Both the position numbers and the translations under genes were made by a program. Below, piece after piece: positions 1 to 11,447 of a DNA stretch of 64,000 nt; the stretch's first letter is position 1; every line of letters begins with the position of its first letter. Source of the DNA: Omphiscola glabra (taxonomy: Eukaryota > Mollusca > Gastropoda > Lymnaeidae); assembly GCA_964017045.1 (NCBI GenBank), contig OZ024809.1:11290307-11354306 (forward strand). Reading direction: 5' to 3'. A model generated the notes under the pieces. That model was given only the letters and a program-made list of their open reading frames with translations, had not been told where the DNA came from and did not search any database.

Positions 1-1556
1 GTACCAACAACCCAAGGCCACCGTACCAACAACCCAAGGCCACCGTACCAACAACCCAAGGCCACCGTACCAACAACCCAAGGCCACCGTACCAACAACC
101 CAAGGCCACCGTACCAACAATCCAAGGCCTTCGTACCAACAACCCAAGGCCATTGTACCAACAATCCAAGGCCACCGTACCAACAACCCAAGGCCATTGT
201 ACCAACAATCCAAGGCCTTCGTACCAACAACCCAAGGCCATTGTACCAACAATCCAAGGCCACCGTACCAACAACCCAAGGCCACCGTACCAACAACCCA
301 AGGCCACTGTACCAACAATCCAAGGCCTTCGTACCAACAACCCAAGGCCACCGTACCAACAACCCAAGGCCATTGTACCAACAATCCAAGGCCACCGTAC
401 CAACAACCCAAGGCCACCGTACCAACAACCCAAGGCCACTGTACCAACAATCCAAGGCCTTCGTACCAACAACCCAAGGCCACCGTACCAACAACCCAAG
501 GCCATTGTACCAAAACTCCAAGGCCACTGCACCCACAATCCAAGGCCTTCGTACCAACAACCCAAGGCCACCGTACCAACAACCCAAGGCCACCGTACAA
601 ACAACCCAAGGCCACCGTACCAACAACCCAAGGCCACTGTACCCACAATCCAAGGCCTTCGTACCAACAACCCAAGGCCACCGTACCAACAACCCAAGGC
701 CACTGCACCCACAATCCAAGGCCTTCGTACCAACAACCCAAGGCCACCGTACCAACAACCCAAGGCCTTGGTACCAACAATCCAAGGCCACCGTACCAAC
801 AACCCAAGGCCTTGGTACCAACAATCCAAGGCCACCGTACCAACAACCCAAGGCCTTGGTACCAACAATCCAAGGCCACCGTACCAACAATCCAAGGCCA
901 CCGTACCAACAATCCAAGGCATTGGTACCAACAATCCAAGGCCACCGTACCAACAATCCAAGGCCACCGTACCAACAACCCAATGCCACTGTACCAACAA
1001 CCCAAGGCCACTGTACCAACAATCCAAGGTCACTGTACCAACAACCCAAGGCCACTGTAGCAACAATCCAAGGCCACCGTACCAACAATCCAAGGCCACC
1101 ATACCAACAACCCAAGGCAACCGTACCAACAATCCAAGGCCATCGTACCAACAACCCAATGCCACTATACCAACAACCCAATGCCACTGTACCAACAACC
1201 CAATGCCACTATACCAACAACCCAATGCCACTGTACCAACAACCCAATGCCACTATACCAACAACCCAATGCCACTGTACCAACAACCCAATGCCACTGT
1301 ACCAACAATCCAAGGTCACTGTACCAACAACCCAAGGCCACTGTAGCAACAATCCAAGGCCACCGTACCAACAATCCAAGGCCACCATACCAACAACCCA
1401 AGGCAACCGTACCAACAACCCAAGGCCATCGTACCAACAACCCAATGCCACTATACCAACAACCCAAGGCCACTGTACCAACAACCCAAGGCCACTGTAC
1501 CAACAACCCAATGCCACTGTACCAACAACCCAAGGCCACTGTACCCACAATCCATA
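1..1556. repeat. 22-bp minisatellite, about 70 copies, truncated by the window start
   Basis: The monomer begins GTACCAACAACCCAAGG and is 22 bp long, with variants (ACCC/ATCC, GCCACC/GCCTTC/GCCATT, and from about 980 AATGCCACT). Because 22 is 1 modulo 3, all three plus-strand frames read the same 22-residue period (YQQPKATVPTTQG...), which is why three long open frames overlap here. Variants change in blocks along the array, indicating local expansion. No coding signal beyond the absence of stops. Confidence 0.97.
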
Positions 1557-1623
1557 ATCTCAGTACTATAATCCCAATAACTTTGGATACAATCCACCGC
1601 CATGTAAGATCAACAGGATTAAG

Positions 1624-1945
1624 ATTTGGGCACGTGACAGTATGCATACCTTGACAGTATGTATACCGTGACAGTATGTATACCGTGACAATATTCATAA
1701 CGTGACAGTAAGTATACGTGGCAGTATGTATTACGTGACAGTATGTATAACGTGACAGTAAGTATACCGTGGCAGTGTGTATAGTGTGTCAGTATAATAT
1801 ATACCATGACCGTATGTATACCGTGACCGTATGTATACCGTGACAGTATGTCTAACGTGACATTAAGTATACCGCGACAGTAAGTATACAGAGACAGTAT
1901 GTATACCAAGACAGTATGTATACCGTGACCGTATATCATGTCTGA
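1624..1945. repeat. 17-bp degenerate minisatellite
   Basis: Monomer of about 17 bp, CGTGACAGTATGTATAC, repeated about 19 times with many substitutions and small indels (CGTGACCG, CGTGGCAG, CAGAGACAG). It begins about 70 bp after the 22-bp array. Confidence 0.9.
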
Positions 1946-2043
1946 CGATTGTTGTTGTGTGTATTGCTTGAACTTTGTGACCTGATTAGCCCGTGTTGTC
2001 ATCATGTTGTATGCCTAGACGTGGTGAGCTGCGTTCATGAATG

Positions 2044-2630
2044 TCCAGGCTTATATATGTGACTATTGGTTGGACAACTGGAGCGAGAGGTCATGTATGT
2101 GACTATTGGTTGGACAACTGGAGTGAGTGGTCTAGTGATGTGACTATTGGTTGGACAACTGGAGTGAGTGGTCATGTATGTGACTATTGGTTGGACAACT
2201 GGAGTGAGTGGTCTAGTGATGTGACTATTGGTTGGACAACTGGAGTGAGTGGTCTAGTGATGTGACTATTGGTTGGACAACTGGAGTGAGTGGTCACGTG
2301 ATGTGACTATTGGTTCGACAACTGGAGTGAGTGGTCATGTCTGTGACTATTGGTTGGACAACTGGAGTGAGTGGTCACGTGATGTGACTATTGGTTGGAC
2401 AACTGGAGTGAGTGGTCATGTATGTGACTATTGGTTGGACAACTGGAGTGAGTGGTCACGTGATGTGACTATTGGTTGGACAACTGGAGTGAGTGGTCAT
2501 GTGATGTGACTATTGGTTGGACAACTGGAGTGAGTGGTCACGTGATGTGACTATTGGTTGGACAACTGGAGTGAGAGGTCACGTGATGTGACTATTGGTT
2601 GGACAACTGGAGTGAGTGGTCATGTGATGT
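2044..2630. repeat. 40/41-bp minisatellite, about 14 copies
   Basis: Each unit contains GTGACTATTGGTTGGACAAC followed by TGGAGTGAGTGGTC and a variable end (ATGTAT, TAGTGAT, ACGTGAT). Unit length alternates between 40 and 41 bp according to the variable end. Alternation of ATGTAT and TAGTGAT/ACGTGAT units in the first part hints at a dimeric higher-order pattern. Confidence 0.95.
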
Positions 2631-2732
2631 GGGATATAAAAAGAATGTGGAATGGTGAATAAATAGTAGTTGTTTACACAGACCAAAGACTTGAGTTGGC
2701 ATCTTATTAGACTATATTATACTGACATAAAT

Positions 2733-3130
2733 GACATCAAACAAGTTCATGTCCCAGTTGTTGGACACAATCATTGGATCAATACAAGACATCAACATGT
2801 CCCGGTTGTTGGACACAATCATTGGATCAATACAAGACACCAACATGTCCCAGTTGTTGGACACAATCATTGGGTCAATACAAGACACCAACATGTCCCA
2901 GTTGTTGGACACAATCATTGGGTCAATACAAGACATCAACATGTCACAGTTGTTGGACACAATCATTGGGTCAATACACGACACCAACATGTCCCAGTTG
3001 TTGGACACAATCATTGGATCAATACACGACACCACCATGTCCCAGTTGTTGGACACACTCATTGGATCAATACACGACACCAACATGTCCCAGTTGTTGG
3101 ACACAATCATTGGATCAATACACAACACAC
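2733..3130. repeat. 48-bp minisatellite, about 8 copies
   Basis: Unit of 48 bp containing CATGTCCCAGTTGTTGGACA, then CAATCATTGG and TCAATACAAGACACC. As 48 is divisible by three, each frame carries its own 16-residue repeat, and four frames (both strands) stay open. Substitutions are equally common at all codon positions, so I see no sign of a translated repeat protein. Confidence 0.95.
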
Positions 3131-3182
3131 ACAAAACATGGCACCTCTTGACGTCAGACCTAATAGACACGTTTGAGTTGAC

Positions 3183-3640
3183 GGATGAGGCAAGGAGGGG
3201 AAAGGAGAGAACGAGACAGTGGGAGGGAGGGGTACTAAGAGAGATGGACAGAGACATTGCATTACACTTAAATGAGATCTGACAGAGAGGAAGGAGGGAG
3301 AGAGAGACGAACGAGAGGGAGAGAAAGATGGAGAGAACGAGGGAGAGGAGGGAACGAAGAAAAGGTAGAAATAGAGATTAGACGAACGAGGAGGGGAGGG
3401 AGAGAGTGAGGAGGAGAGAAAGGGGAGGAAGAAAGGGGAGGAAAAGAAGGGAGAGAGAGTGCATGGAGGGAATGAGGGAGAGGAAAGTGAGGTCAGATGG
3501 GGACAGAGAGAGAGGGACATAGAAAAAGAGATGGATCAGAGAGAGAGAAAAAGAGAGAGAGAGACAAAAGAGGGGGAGAGAGCGAGTGTGAGGAGAGAGA
3601 GGGGGAGGAGGGAGAGAAAGAAATTGCGAGAGAGCGTTTG
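3183..3640. repeat. Polypurine (GA-rich) tract of about 450 bp
   Basis: Plus strand is almost entirely G and A (GAGAGAGGGAGG-type), the minus strand almost entirely C and T. Open frames of Ser/Pro/Leu or Arg/Glu/Lys on either strand are compositional. Confidence 0.9.
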
Positions 3641-3746
3641 TCGATAAATTAAGTTAAAAGACATAGCTAGATGGATTTTTACCTTCATGCCTAGCACGAG
3701 ATTTCAAAATATGTTTGTTTCAATTGATACTTAAGAAACACTTAAG

Positions 3747-3937
3747 CAGTGGTTCTCAACCTTCCTAATACCGCGACCTTTTATTGCAGTTCCCCATGTT
3801 TGTGGTGACCCCTAACCAGAAACGTATTTTCGTCGCTGCTTCATAAATATGTGTTTTCCGGTGGTCTTTGGCGACCTCTGTGTAAGGGTCGTGAGACCCC
3901 CCTAAAGAGGGCTCGGCCCACAGATTGAGAACCGCTG
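3747..3937 (+). mobile_element. SPIN-like hAT miniature element, complete
   Basis: 191-bp element starting CAGTGGTTCTCAACCT and ending in GATTGAGAACCGCTG, i.e. 15-16 bp terminal inverted repeats. Flanks CACTTAAG and CACTATAG look like an 8-bp target duplication with two changes. Internal landmarks (ACCGCGACC near the start, GTGGTGACCCCTAACCA, GGTCTTTGGCGACC, GGGTCGTGAGACCCCC) correspond to the SPIN ('Space Invaders') hAT family known from tetrapods, Rhodnius and the snail Lymnaea. Non-autonomous: no transposase. Confidence 0.85.
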
Positions 3938-4459
3938 CACTATAGTCGACTGATTTACACATTAATTTAAGTCAACAGTAAGAACACATTATTCACAACA
4001 CTGTACCTCGTTACAATTTGTAACACAATTCAAGCTAAGAATACGTTACAATGAGTTACAGTACAAACAGTTGTCTGTACAGCGAGACAAGAGCTACACG
4101 GTTTCAACTCGACGGTCACATCAAAATCTCGGCATAAGAAAAGTCAGAGCTCGGCCCACGAGACTCCTGACTTCAGCTTCCGGTCCCACGCCGACAATGC
4201 CTACCTCAGCACATACAGCAGATGTGTTACTGTAGTAACCAGTGAGAACGAGTTACTTACTGAACGGTCGTAGAACTAACACAAAGCCGGGCTCATGTCC
4301 TACCCGCCACCAGGAAGTAGTGGGTGGCAGAGTAACGGGGTGATGGCTAGCAACGATGTAGTATCGAAAACTTATTGACAGAACGGCACGACACGTGACG
4401 GGGGAGACACGCCGATATTCACCATCTCTGCTGAGATATACTGTGTACAGCAAGGGATC
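3938..4459. other. Unique sequence, no gene recognised
   Basis: No repeat, exon or RNA signal that I can support. A 66-codon minus-strand open frame (4253-4453) matches nothing I recognise. Confidence 0.5.
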
Positions 4460-4660
4460 TCAAACGAGCGGTCTAAAACAGGGGTCTCAAACAAAGCATT
4501 CTGAAACAACGCGTTTCAAAAGAAAAGGAGTCTCAAGCAATAGGCTTTAAAGGGGGTTTTCAAACACTGGCCATCAAACAAGGGAGTCATCAAGCAAGGG
4601 GTCTCAAATATGCGGTCCAAAACTAGGGACCTCCAACAAGAGGTCTCTAATGAGCGGTCA
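4460..4660. repeat. Highly degenerate short repeat rich in GGTCTCAAAC
   Basis: About ten imperfect units of roughly 18-20 bp built on GGTCTCAAACAA / GGTCTAAAAC. The decay suggests an old array; the same GGTCTCAAAAC word recurs in the array at 49395-49830. Confidence 0.6.
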
Positions 4661-4815
4661 CAAAATGCGGTTGGCGTGTCTTCAGACGAGACCAAAAGTA
4701 AATAGAGCCAATGTGTTATACGGGAAAAAAATACGGGAAAAAAATGCTGTAAAAATGGGTCATGTTTGATGTATAGCGGCCAGGGTACATGAAAATAATC
4801 ATCAAATGCTGTTTA

Positions 4816-4925
4816 CAATAGTTGACCAGGGTTAACACTAGCACTCGTATGATGAGTTCAAATAGTCCAATAGTTGACCAGGGTTAACGCTAGCACTCGT
4901 ATGATGAGTTCTAAGTAGTCCAAGT
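4816..4925. repeat. Two-copy tandem repeat of about 52 bp
   Basis: GTTGACCAGGGTTAAC followed by ACTAGCACTCGTATGATGAG occurs twice in a row with a few differences. Confidence 0.8.
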
Positions 4926-5079
4926 GTGTAAAATGTATCGGCAGATGGACAAACTCAACCGTTAATAATTAACGGATCACTTAGCACGGAGATTAATTTC
5001 TCGGAATGTGTGTGTCTCTGTGAGTGTGTCTGTGTGAGTGTATGTGTGTGCGCGCGTCCGCGAGTGCGTAATTGTGTCT

Positions 5080-5445
5080 GTGTGTATCCGTCACTATCCC
5101 AACTGTCACCAAAGATCAATGGAGCGATCATTGTGTCTGTGTGTATCCGTCATTATCCCAACTGTCACCAAAGATCAATGGCGCGATCATTGTGTCTGTG
5201 TGTGTCCGTCATTATCACAACTCTCACCAAAGATCAATAGAGCGATCATTGTGTCTGTGTGTATCCGTCATTTTCACAACTGTCACCAAAGATCAATGGA
5301 GCGATCATTGTGTCTGTGTGTATCCGTCATTATCAGAACTGTTACCAAAGATCAATGGAGCGATCATTGTGCCTGTGTGTATCCGTCATTATCCCAACTG
5401 TCACCAAAGATCAATGGAGCGATCATTGTGTCTGTGTGTGTGCGT
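5080..5445. repeat. 59-bp minisatellite, about 6 copies
   Basis: Unit contains TCACCAAAGATCAATGGAGC, GATCATTGTGTCTGTGTGTA and TCCGTCATTATCCCAACTG. Copies start at 59-bp steps. The preceding 5004-5080 is a (TGTG)n-rich stretch from which the TGTGTCTGTGTG part may have been recruited. Confidence 0.93.
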
Positions 5446-5479
5446 GCGCCTGTGTTTTTACGAAATCCACAAGGCCTGG

Positions 5480-5548
5480 GATTATTCTTCTAGGATTATA
5501 AGCTGGTTCCCACACAGCAAATCGCCTGTCTCCACGCCGTGTGTTTAA
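5480..5548 (-). mobile_element. Fragment of the same SINE family as at 23562-23929
   Basis: GGATTATAAGCTGGTTCCCA followed by CAGCAAATCGC matches the 3' body of the SINE copies at 23612 and 28751 (same strand as read there, so minus relative to the tRNA-like head). Only about 70 bp is recognisable. Confidence 0.6.
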
Positions 5549-6080
5549 ATGGTGTGCCATGTGTTTAAATGTTGTGTTCTGTGTGTTTAGATTTGTGTTT
5601 AAATGTGTGTCCTGTGTGTTTAAATGTGTTCCATGTGTGTTTACATCAGTGTCCTGTGTTTTTAAATAGTGTGCCCTGTGTGTTTAAATGTGTGTCCTGC
5701 GTGTTTAAATGTGCACCCCGTGTGTTTAAATGGTGTCCTGTGTGTTTAAATGTGTTCCATGTATTTTTACATGAGTGTCCTGTGTGTTTAAATGTGTGTC
5801 ATATGTGTTTAAATGGGTGTCATATGTGTTAAATGGGTGTCCTATGTGTTTAAATGTGTGTCATGTGTGTTTAAATGTGTGTCCTGTGTTTTTAAATGGG
5901 TGTCCTGTGTGTTTAAATGGGTGTCCTGTGTGTTTAAATTGTGTCCTGTGTATTTAAATGTGTTCCATGTGTGTTTACATGAGTGTCCTGTGTTTTTAAA
6001 TAGTGTACCCTTTGTGTTTAAATGGGTGTCCTGCGTGTTTAAATGTGCGTCCCGTGTGTTTAAATGGTGTCCTGTGTGTT
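5547..6080. repeat. ~19-bp minisatellite, about 27 copies
   Basis: Monomer GTGTCCTGTGTGTTTAAAT with TGGGTG, TGTGTTCCAT and ACATGAGT variants. A block of several monomers (5585-5770) is partly repeated at 5945-6075, so there is a higher-order duplication inside the array. Confidence 0.93.
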
Positions 6081-6194
6081 GATAATATAAGCTTCGATAT
6101 AAAATAACCGGTTCAGCTTCATTTGTTACAGTTGCCACAGGAAACAGCAAACTTGTGCAGCTCAAATCAAGCATTGCACTTTGACTGTCCAAGT

Positions 6195-6915
6195 AAGAAA
6201 TCCAAGGTTAAATCCCATCAAGACTCTGGGTATCAGGTCCCCATAGATCCAATCAAGACTCTGGGTATCAGGTTCCCATAGATCCAATCAAGACTCTGGG
6301 TATCAGGTTCCCATAGATCCAATCAAGACTCTGGGTATCAGGTCCCCATAAATCCAATCAAGACTCTGGGTATCAGGTTCCCATAGATCCAATCAAGACT
6401 CTGGGTATCAGGTTCCCATAGATCCAATCAAGACTCTGGGTATCAGATCCCCATAGAGCCAATCAAGACTCTGGGTATCAGATCCCCATAGATCCAATCA
6501 AGACTCTGGGTATCAGGTTCCCATAGATCCAATCAAGACTCTGGGTATCAGATCCCCATAGAGCCAATCAAGACTCTGGGTATCAGATCCCCATAGATCC
6601 AATCAAGACTCTGGGTATCAGGTTCCCATAGATCCAATCAAGACTCTGGGTATCAGATCCCCATAGAGCCAATCAAGACTCTGGGTATCAGATCCCCATA
6701 GAGCCAATGAAGACTCTGGGTATTAGATCCCCATAGAGCCAATCAAGACTCTGGGTATCAGATTCCCATAGAGCCAATGAAGACTCTGGGTATCAGATAC
6801 CCATAGAGCCAATCAAGACTCTGGGTATCAGATCCCCATAGAGCCAATCAAGACTCTGGGTATCAGATTCCCATAGAGCCAATGAAGACTCTGGGTATCA
6901 GATACCCATAGAGCC
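6195..6915. repeat. 35-bp minisatellite, about 20 copies
   Basis: Unit AATCAAGACTCTGGGTATCA followed by GGTTCCCATAGATCC, 35 bp. Variants GATCC/GAGCC and GGTTCC/GATCCC occur in recurring blocks (for example the ~70-bp GATCCCCATAGAGCC dimer), indicating multi-unit amplification. Confidence 0.96.
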
Positions 6916-7013
6916 ATTCATATTCTTAAATTGTGGATGTTCAAGAAGGGAAAAAAAACCCACCAACCAACAAACCAGTATTTAAGTAGAGCCTCTCTGA
7001 ATTCATTCATCTG

Positions 7014-7117
7014 ACAGGTGTGGTGGAATTGTTGCATATCCACTGCTGCAGGTGTGGTGGAATTGTTGCATATCCACTGCTGCAGGTGTGGTGGAATTGT
7101 TGCATATCCACTGCTGC
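7014..7117. repeat. 34-bp tandem repeat, 3 copies
   Basis: GGTGTGGTGGAATTGTTGCA plus TATCCACTGCTGCA, three near-identical copies. Confidence 0.93.
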
Positions 7118-7260
7118 ACCGTTTTAAACTCTGTGTTTTAAAAGGAAGTTTCGCTTTTAGTTTTAAAAAAAAAATGCTTCCGATCTGAAATGACCCTAAT
7201 TCTAGTGGTTTATTGCGTCTATCCACGAGGTTCTCAAACTATTGCAATGAAATATATTTC

Positions 7261-7611
7261 TCAACTATTACAAAACTCGCACCGAAGAGAAACCATTGCT
7301 CCGTTACAAGAATTTCTTTGATTCGTGAGGTCATCTATGTGAAGACCACTAAGTAAATTGCGCACAACCTCGAAACCACTGCTAACGACGGGTCCCACCA
7401 AAAAACGATTTCGCCCCCTACATGTCACATCAAGCAACCGTTTCCACCGAATGTCTACTTGGTAAGACTCCGTGGAAAAGAATGCACTCACCGGCACCAC
7501 GAGGTCGCCCGCCGTGACTCCACCAGGACGTGCGGCTAAGCCAGATGCGGACATTCTCAGCATTTTAATGACCGGCGTCATGGCAACACGGCCGGTTATT
7601 ACAGACAACAA
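7261..7611 (-). other. Unrecognised 116-codon open frame in non-repetitive sequence
   Basis: The only ORF above 100 codons in 1-9 kb that is not on a tandem array. It starts MLSVITGRVAMTPVIK and has normal amino-acid diversity, with Arg/Gly/Val-rich content. I see no domain, no obvious splice partners and no homologue I can name. The 7118-8010 stretch otherwise shows only a short CCCC(T)CAAGCGGACA dimer at 7620-7660. Confidence 0.2.
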
Positions 7612-8011
7612 ACACGGCGCCCCCCCCCCTCAAGCGGACACCCCCTCCCCTCAAGCGGACACTATAGGAGCCGGCGATAACTCTGGAACCAAAATTGTTT
7701 CCACGCTACCTTATCTGAGGGCGAAACCGAGATAAGTGGACTAACTTATCATCAAGTTGCTGCTGGCGCTAAGTCCACATTAACTCGAGGTCATCATGCT
7801 GTGATCGATTTCATTCAATAAAATAAATAATAAAAATCACACACGCACACACATATTAGAAACTTTAAAGTGTTTAATTTCAGAGGCGATCTACGTGGAT
7901 AAATATGTAACATCCGGGGTTTTCGGTGTCTACATAATATGATCACTATATGCTCATATGAAATGGGCAAGTATGGCAAAAAGAGGTTATCTGGTGTGCA
8001 GAGCAAAACTG

Positions 8012-8690
8012 TATGATGTACTACAACACAGGCAACCGAGTACTACAACAGGTAACCGAGTACTATAGCACAGGTAACTGAGTACTATAACAGGTAACCG
8101 AGTACTATAACAGGTAACTGAGTACTATAACAGGTAACTGAGTACTGTAACACATGTAACTGAGTACTATAACACAGGTAACCGAGTACTATAACAGGTA
8201 ACCGAATACTATAACAGGTGACTGAGTACTGTAACACAGGTAACCGAGTACTATAACAGGTAACCGAGCACTATAACACAGGTAACTGAGTACTATAACA
8301 CAGGTAACTGACTACTATAACACAGGTAATTGAGTACTATAACACAGGTAACTGAGTACTATAACACATGCGCTGAGTACTATAACACATTTACCGAGTA
8401 CTATGGCACGGGTAAAACGTACTATAAAACTGGTAAAAAGTACTATAACTCAGGTAAAAAGTACTATAACACAGGTAAAAAGTACTATAACACAGGTAAA
8501 AAATTACCATAACACATGCGCTGAGTACTATAACACATTTACCGAGTACTATGGCACGGGTAAAACGTACTATAACACTGGTAAAAAGTACTATAACTCA
8601 GGTAAAAAGTACTATAACACAGGTAAAAAGTACTATAACACAGGTAAAAAGTACTATAACACAGGTACCGAGCACTATAAGACAGGGAAC
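8012..8690. repeat. ~19-22-bp minisatellite with a higher-order duplication
   Basis: Monomer GAGTACTATAACACAGGTAA(CC), with shorter GAGTACTATAACAGGTAACC forms. From about 8370 a block (CACATGCGCTGAGTACTATA ... GGTAAAAAGTACTATAAC) of about 150 bp is present twice (8370-8500 and 8515-8650). Confidence 0.93.
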
Positions 8691-8730
8691 CATGTACTTA
8701 TATAATAGAAAACCAAATGTTGTAACTCAA

Positions 8731-9965
8731 AGGTAACCAGGTTCTGAACATAGGTGACACTAACGACATCATCTTTTTTGTAATGCAAAGAATAATAATT
8801 TAAATTCTTATCTCATCACCGCGTATGGTATTCATTAAAAAATATCGATTCTACACCATTTCAAAAGAACTACACTACACCATTTCTCGTGAACTACGCT
8901 ACACGTTGAGACAAGTTTTCACTTTGTTCAAAGACACCCATCACTACGTTCACAGTAAGAAGATGATCCACTCAAAGGATGAGGCAGGCTTTGAGCGGTA
9001 AATACTTCACATGAAATCAACTCATCTCAACACCGTTTTGTATGTGAGGTAAAAAAAACAACAACATCCTTGACGTTTTAAAGCACAGGTTTAGTTCGAC
9101 GCGTCTACTCCTCGTGTCTTATCACCGTCCACACAGGCAAGGGAGGCAAGGAAACACCCGGGGAAATTTGTTACCATGACGACACAATACACCCCACAAC
9201 CTTCCCCCCTCCGCCTAAACTGACACGTTCGCGCCAAAACTTTGTTTACGTTGTCGGTGACGTCAGTATTTTTGGCGTCATCACACGGCTGCCGGGTTCT
9301 TCCGTAGCTTTGAAGAGAGAAGGTGTGTCGCCCACCTGACATCCGCCAAGGTCAGGCTGTTGTTGAGATGCCCCCCCCCCCCACGCCACATCACCTTTCC
9401 GCCACGGCTCCTCAACTCTGGTCCATGTGCTCACACTAATGCGTGTCTTGCTGGTACAGAAACAAGTACTTGATAACTCTAACGTTTGGTCTAAAGGTAG
9501 GGAGCGATGACAGCAGGGGGCGTATGGGAGGGGGGAATGGGCGTGAGTGGGCTGTTGTTGTTTTACATTGTTTACACGCCATCCGAATACAGGGTACATT
9601 CTCCAAAATGTTGAGAAGCACTGTTTGTCTGCATGCATCCGTGACAGTTGTGGTGGTAGTAACGTTAATATTTTTAGAGACTATCTCGCTCCTCCCACTG
9701 TCTCGTTTATCTCACTCTCTCTCTCTCTTTATGTCCCCCCCCCCCCATTTGCTCTCTCTTTGTAACAATGTGTGTGCTGCATAATACATATCTATCTCCA
9801 TCATAATATCTATCCCTTATCCCTCACACTTTGTATCTATGTGTGGATTTCTTTAAGGCGGAGTTCTCCCGAACCCTCTCCCGAACCCTCTCTCTGAACT
9901 TATATCAAATACACGACGTGTGTTTCTTCTTCTGTACAACTGTCTATCTCTGCCTCTCTCTTTCT
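8731..9965. other. Non-array sequence with simple repeats, no gene recognised
   Basis: Contains poly-C runs (9369-9382, 9736-9746) and CTCTCT tracts. Open frames on both strands around 9090-9780 have no recognisable domain or splice structure. Confidence 0.5.
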
Positions 9966-10095
9966 CTATCTGTGTGTGTGTGTGTTTGTGAGAGTGTGTG
10001 TGTTTGTGAGAGTGTGTCTGTTTGTGAGAGTGTGTGTATATGTGAGTGTGTGTGTATATATGAGTGTGTGTGTGTATATGTGAGTGTGCGTGTAT
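9966..10095. repeat. (TG)n-derived 22-bp-like tract
   Basis: TGTGTGTGTGTTTGTGAGAG-type units repeated about six times and grading into TGTGTATATGTGAG. Confidence 0.85.
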
Positions 10096-10149
10096 TTCTC
10101 TCGCTCAAAGCCTAGCAACGCCCCACTCAAAACTATTATTATATTACCT

Positions 10150-10260
10150 GTAGAATCAGGTAGAGGCCAACCGAATTTCTGTTTCGGTGCCGAAAGTTGC
10201 AATTCGGTGTCGTTTCGGTTTCGGCCGAAACAGAAATATTTCCTCTCGGTTTATTTTTGG
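10150..10260. repeat. Dispersed TTTCGG-rich repeat, copy 1
   Basis: Begins AGAGGCCAACCGAATTTC and contains alternating TTCGGT/CGGCCGAAAC hexamers. The same signature (AGAGGTCAACCGAATTTCGG) recurs at 54984 and, internally, at 13155-13265. Inferred to be one unclassified dispersed family, probably a DNA transposon end. Confidence 0.6.
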
Positions 10261-10419
10261 TCGTATACCAGAAGTCAGGCGCTGTCTCTCTGTCCTGTCT
10301 GTCTGTCGGCCGGCAATACGATATTCATCTTTGCCCGACGTCTTGCTATTATCCTGTGATTTCTGAGCAATCCTGTGCGATCACTGTTCACAAATGCATG
10401 ATGACCTACTTGTCCAATA

Positions 10420-10922
10420 CACCTATACCTCGCTATACGGCCGCTCTTTATACGGCATTTCGCTTTAAGGCCAACTTTAAATTATGGCTCTTTTTCGGTT
10501 TACGGCCCACTTTTTCGGTTTAGTAGTCTGCCTTATTTCCTGTGCTATCCCACCTTATTCATATCCTGTGACTCAGTAAGTTGACGTGTTTGTTTCTGTT
10601 TTGTATGTTTGGATTAATTGGTGAATTTTATTTTATGTATAAATATGTGCATACGATTTCTTTTGTTTTTTTTATTTTTTATGTTTATTTTTTTTAAATT
10701 TCTGTTTACTATTACAATTTTTTGTACTTTTATTTTTATAGGAAATGAAAAGAATAAAATGATGTATGAACTAACGACTATATTATTTAAAAAAAAAAAA
10801 TTGGAACAGATCAAATTAAATTTGTATGGGTTTATATCAAAATTATTGATTCAGTATACGGCTTTTCGCTTTACGGCCAACTTTTCCGGAACGTATCTAG
10901 GCCGTAAAGCGAGGTATGGGTG
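10420..10922. mobile_element. Tc1/mariner-type (pogo/Tigger-like) MITE
   Basis: 5' end CACCTATACCTCGCTATACG and 3' end, on the reverse strand, CACCCATACCTCGCTTTACG form terminal inverted repeats with two mismatches over 20 bp; both ends abut TA (10418-10419 and 10923-10924). The end motif 'ATACCTCG' followed by GC-box repeats resembles pogo/Tigger termini. Subterminal copies of CGCTTTA(C/A)GGCCAACTTT occur at both sides. The interior is A/T-rich without transposase. Confidence 0.75.
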
Positions 10923-10950
10923 TATTGTTAAATTTCAATAAGGCTTAAGC

Positions 10951-11100
10951 CAGTGGTTCTCAACCTTCCAAATGCCGCGACCCTTTAAATACGATTACTC
11001 ATGTTGTGGCGACCCCCAACCACACATTTATGTTCGTTGCTACTTCATAACTGCAGATTTTATGTGTTTCCATATGGTCTTAGGCGACCCATTTGAAAGC
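10951..11100 (+). mobile_element. SPIN-like hAT element, 3'-truncated
   Basis: Starts CAGTGGTTCTCAACCTTCCA like the element at 3747 and continues with ATGCCGCGACCCTTT, GTGGCGACCCCCAACCA, CGTTGCTACTTCATAACTG and GGTCTTAGGCGACCC. The 3' terminal repeat is missing: sequence after about 11100 is unrelated. It starts 28 bp after the mariner-like MITE ends. Confidence 0.8.
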
Positions 11101-11159
11101 AGTGGTCAGTTAATGTCCATTTAAACGGCGGGAGGCGTTAGAACACATTTTAGTAGCAG

Positions 11160-11391
11160 AGATGTACCAAAATATTAAAGCCATGGGAGGGGGGATCTCA
11201 AGTGACGCAATGACCAATTCAAGGACTTATAAAAGGGGACCATTAGAAGGGACTAGTAGAACTCATCCGGACAGGAAAGTGGACAGTCGGGAGGGAGAGC
11301 TCCGCCGTACAGGATTAGAGGACAGACGAGAGATACCCATAACGAGAGAGAGAGAGAGAGAGATAAAGAGAGAGAGAGAAAGAGAAAGAGA

Positions 11392-11447
<56 letters not shown>

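Noticed and set aside
153..1557. Pro/Gln-rich 397-438-codon frames resembling structural or mucin-like repeat proteins
   Set aside because: The same 22-residue period is present in all three frames, as expected from a 22-bp minisatellite; no signal peptide or flanking exon.
2733..3282. 16-residue repeat protein in frame with a 48-bp array
   Set aside because: Although the period is codon-compatible, four frames on both strands are open and substitutions do not favour third positions.
6195..6915. Possible CRISPR array (35-bp repeat)
   Set aside because: Units are directly adjacent with no unique spacers, and the DNA is eukaryotic. The same holds for the other arrays of 28-36 bp.
7261..7611. 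Real single-exon gene of 116 codons
   Set aside because: No recognisable family, no codon or motif evidence; kept only as an unrecognised open frame.
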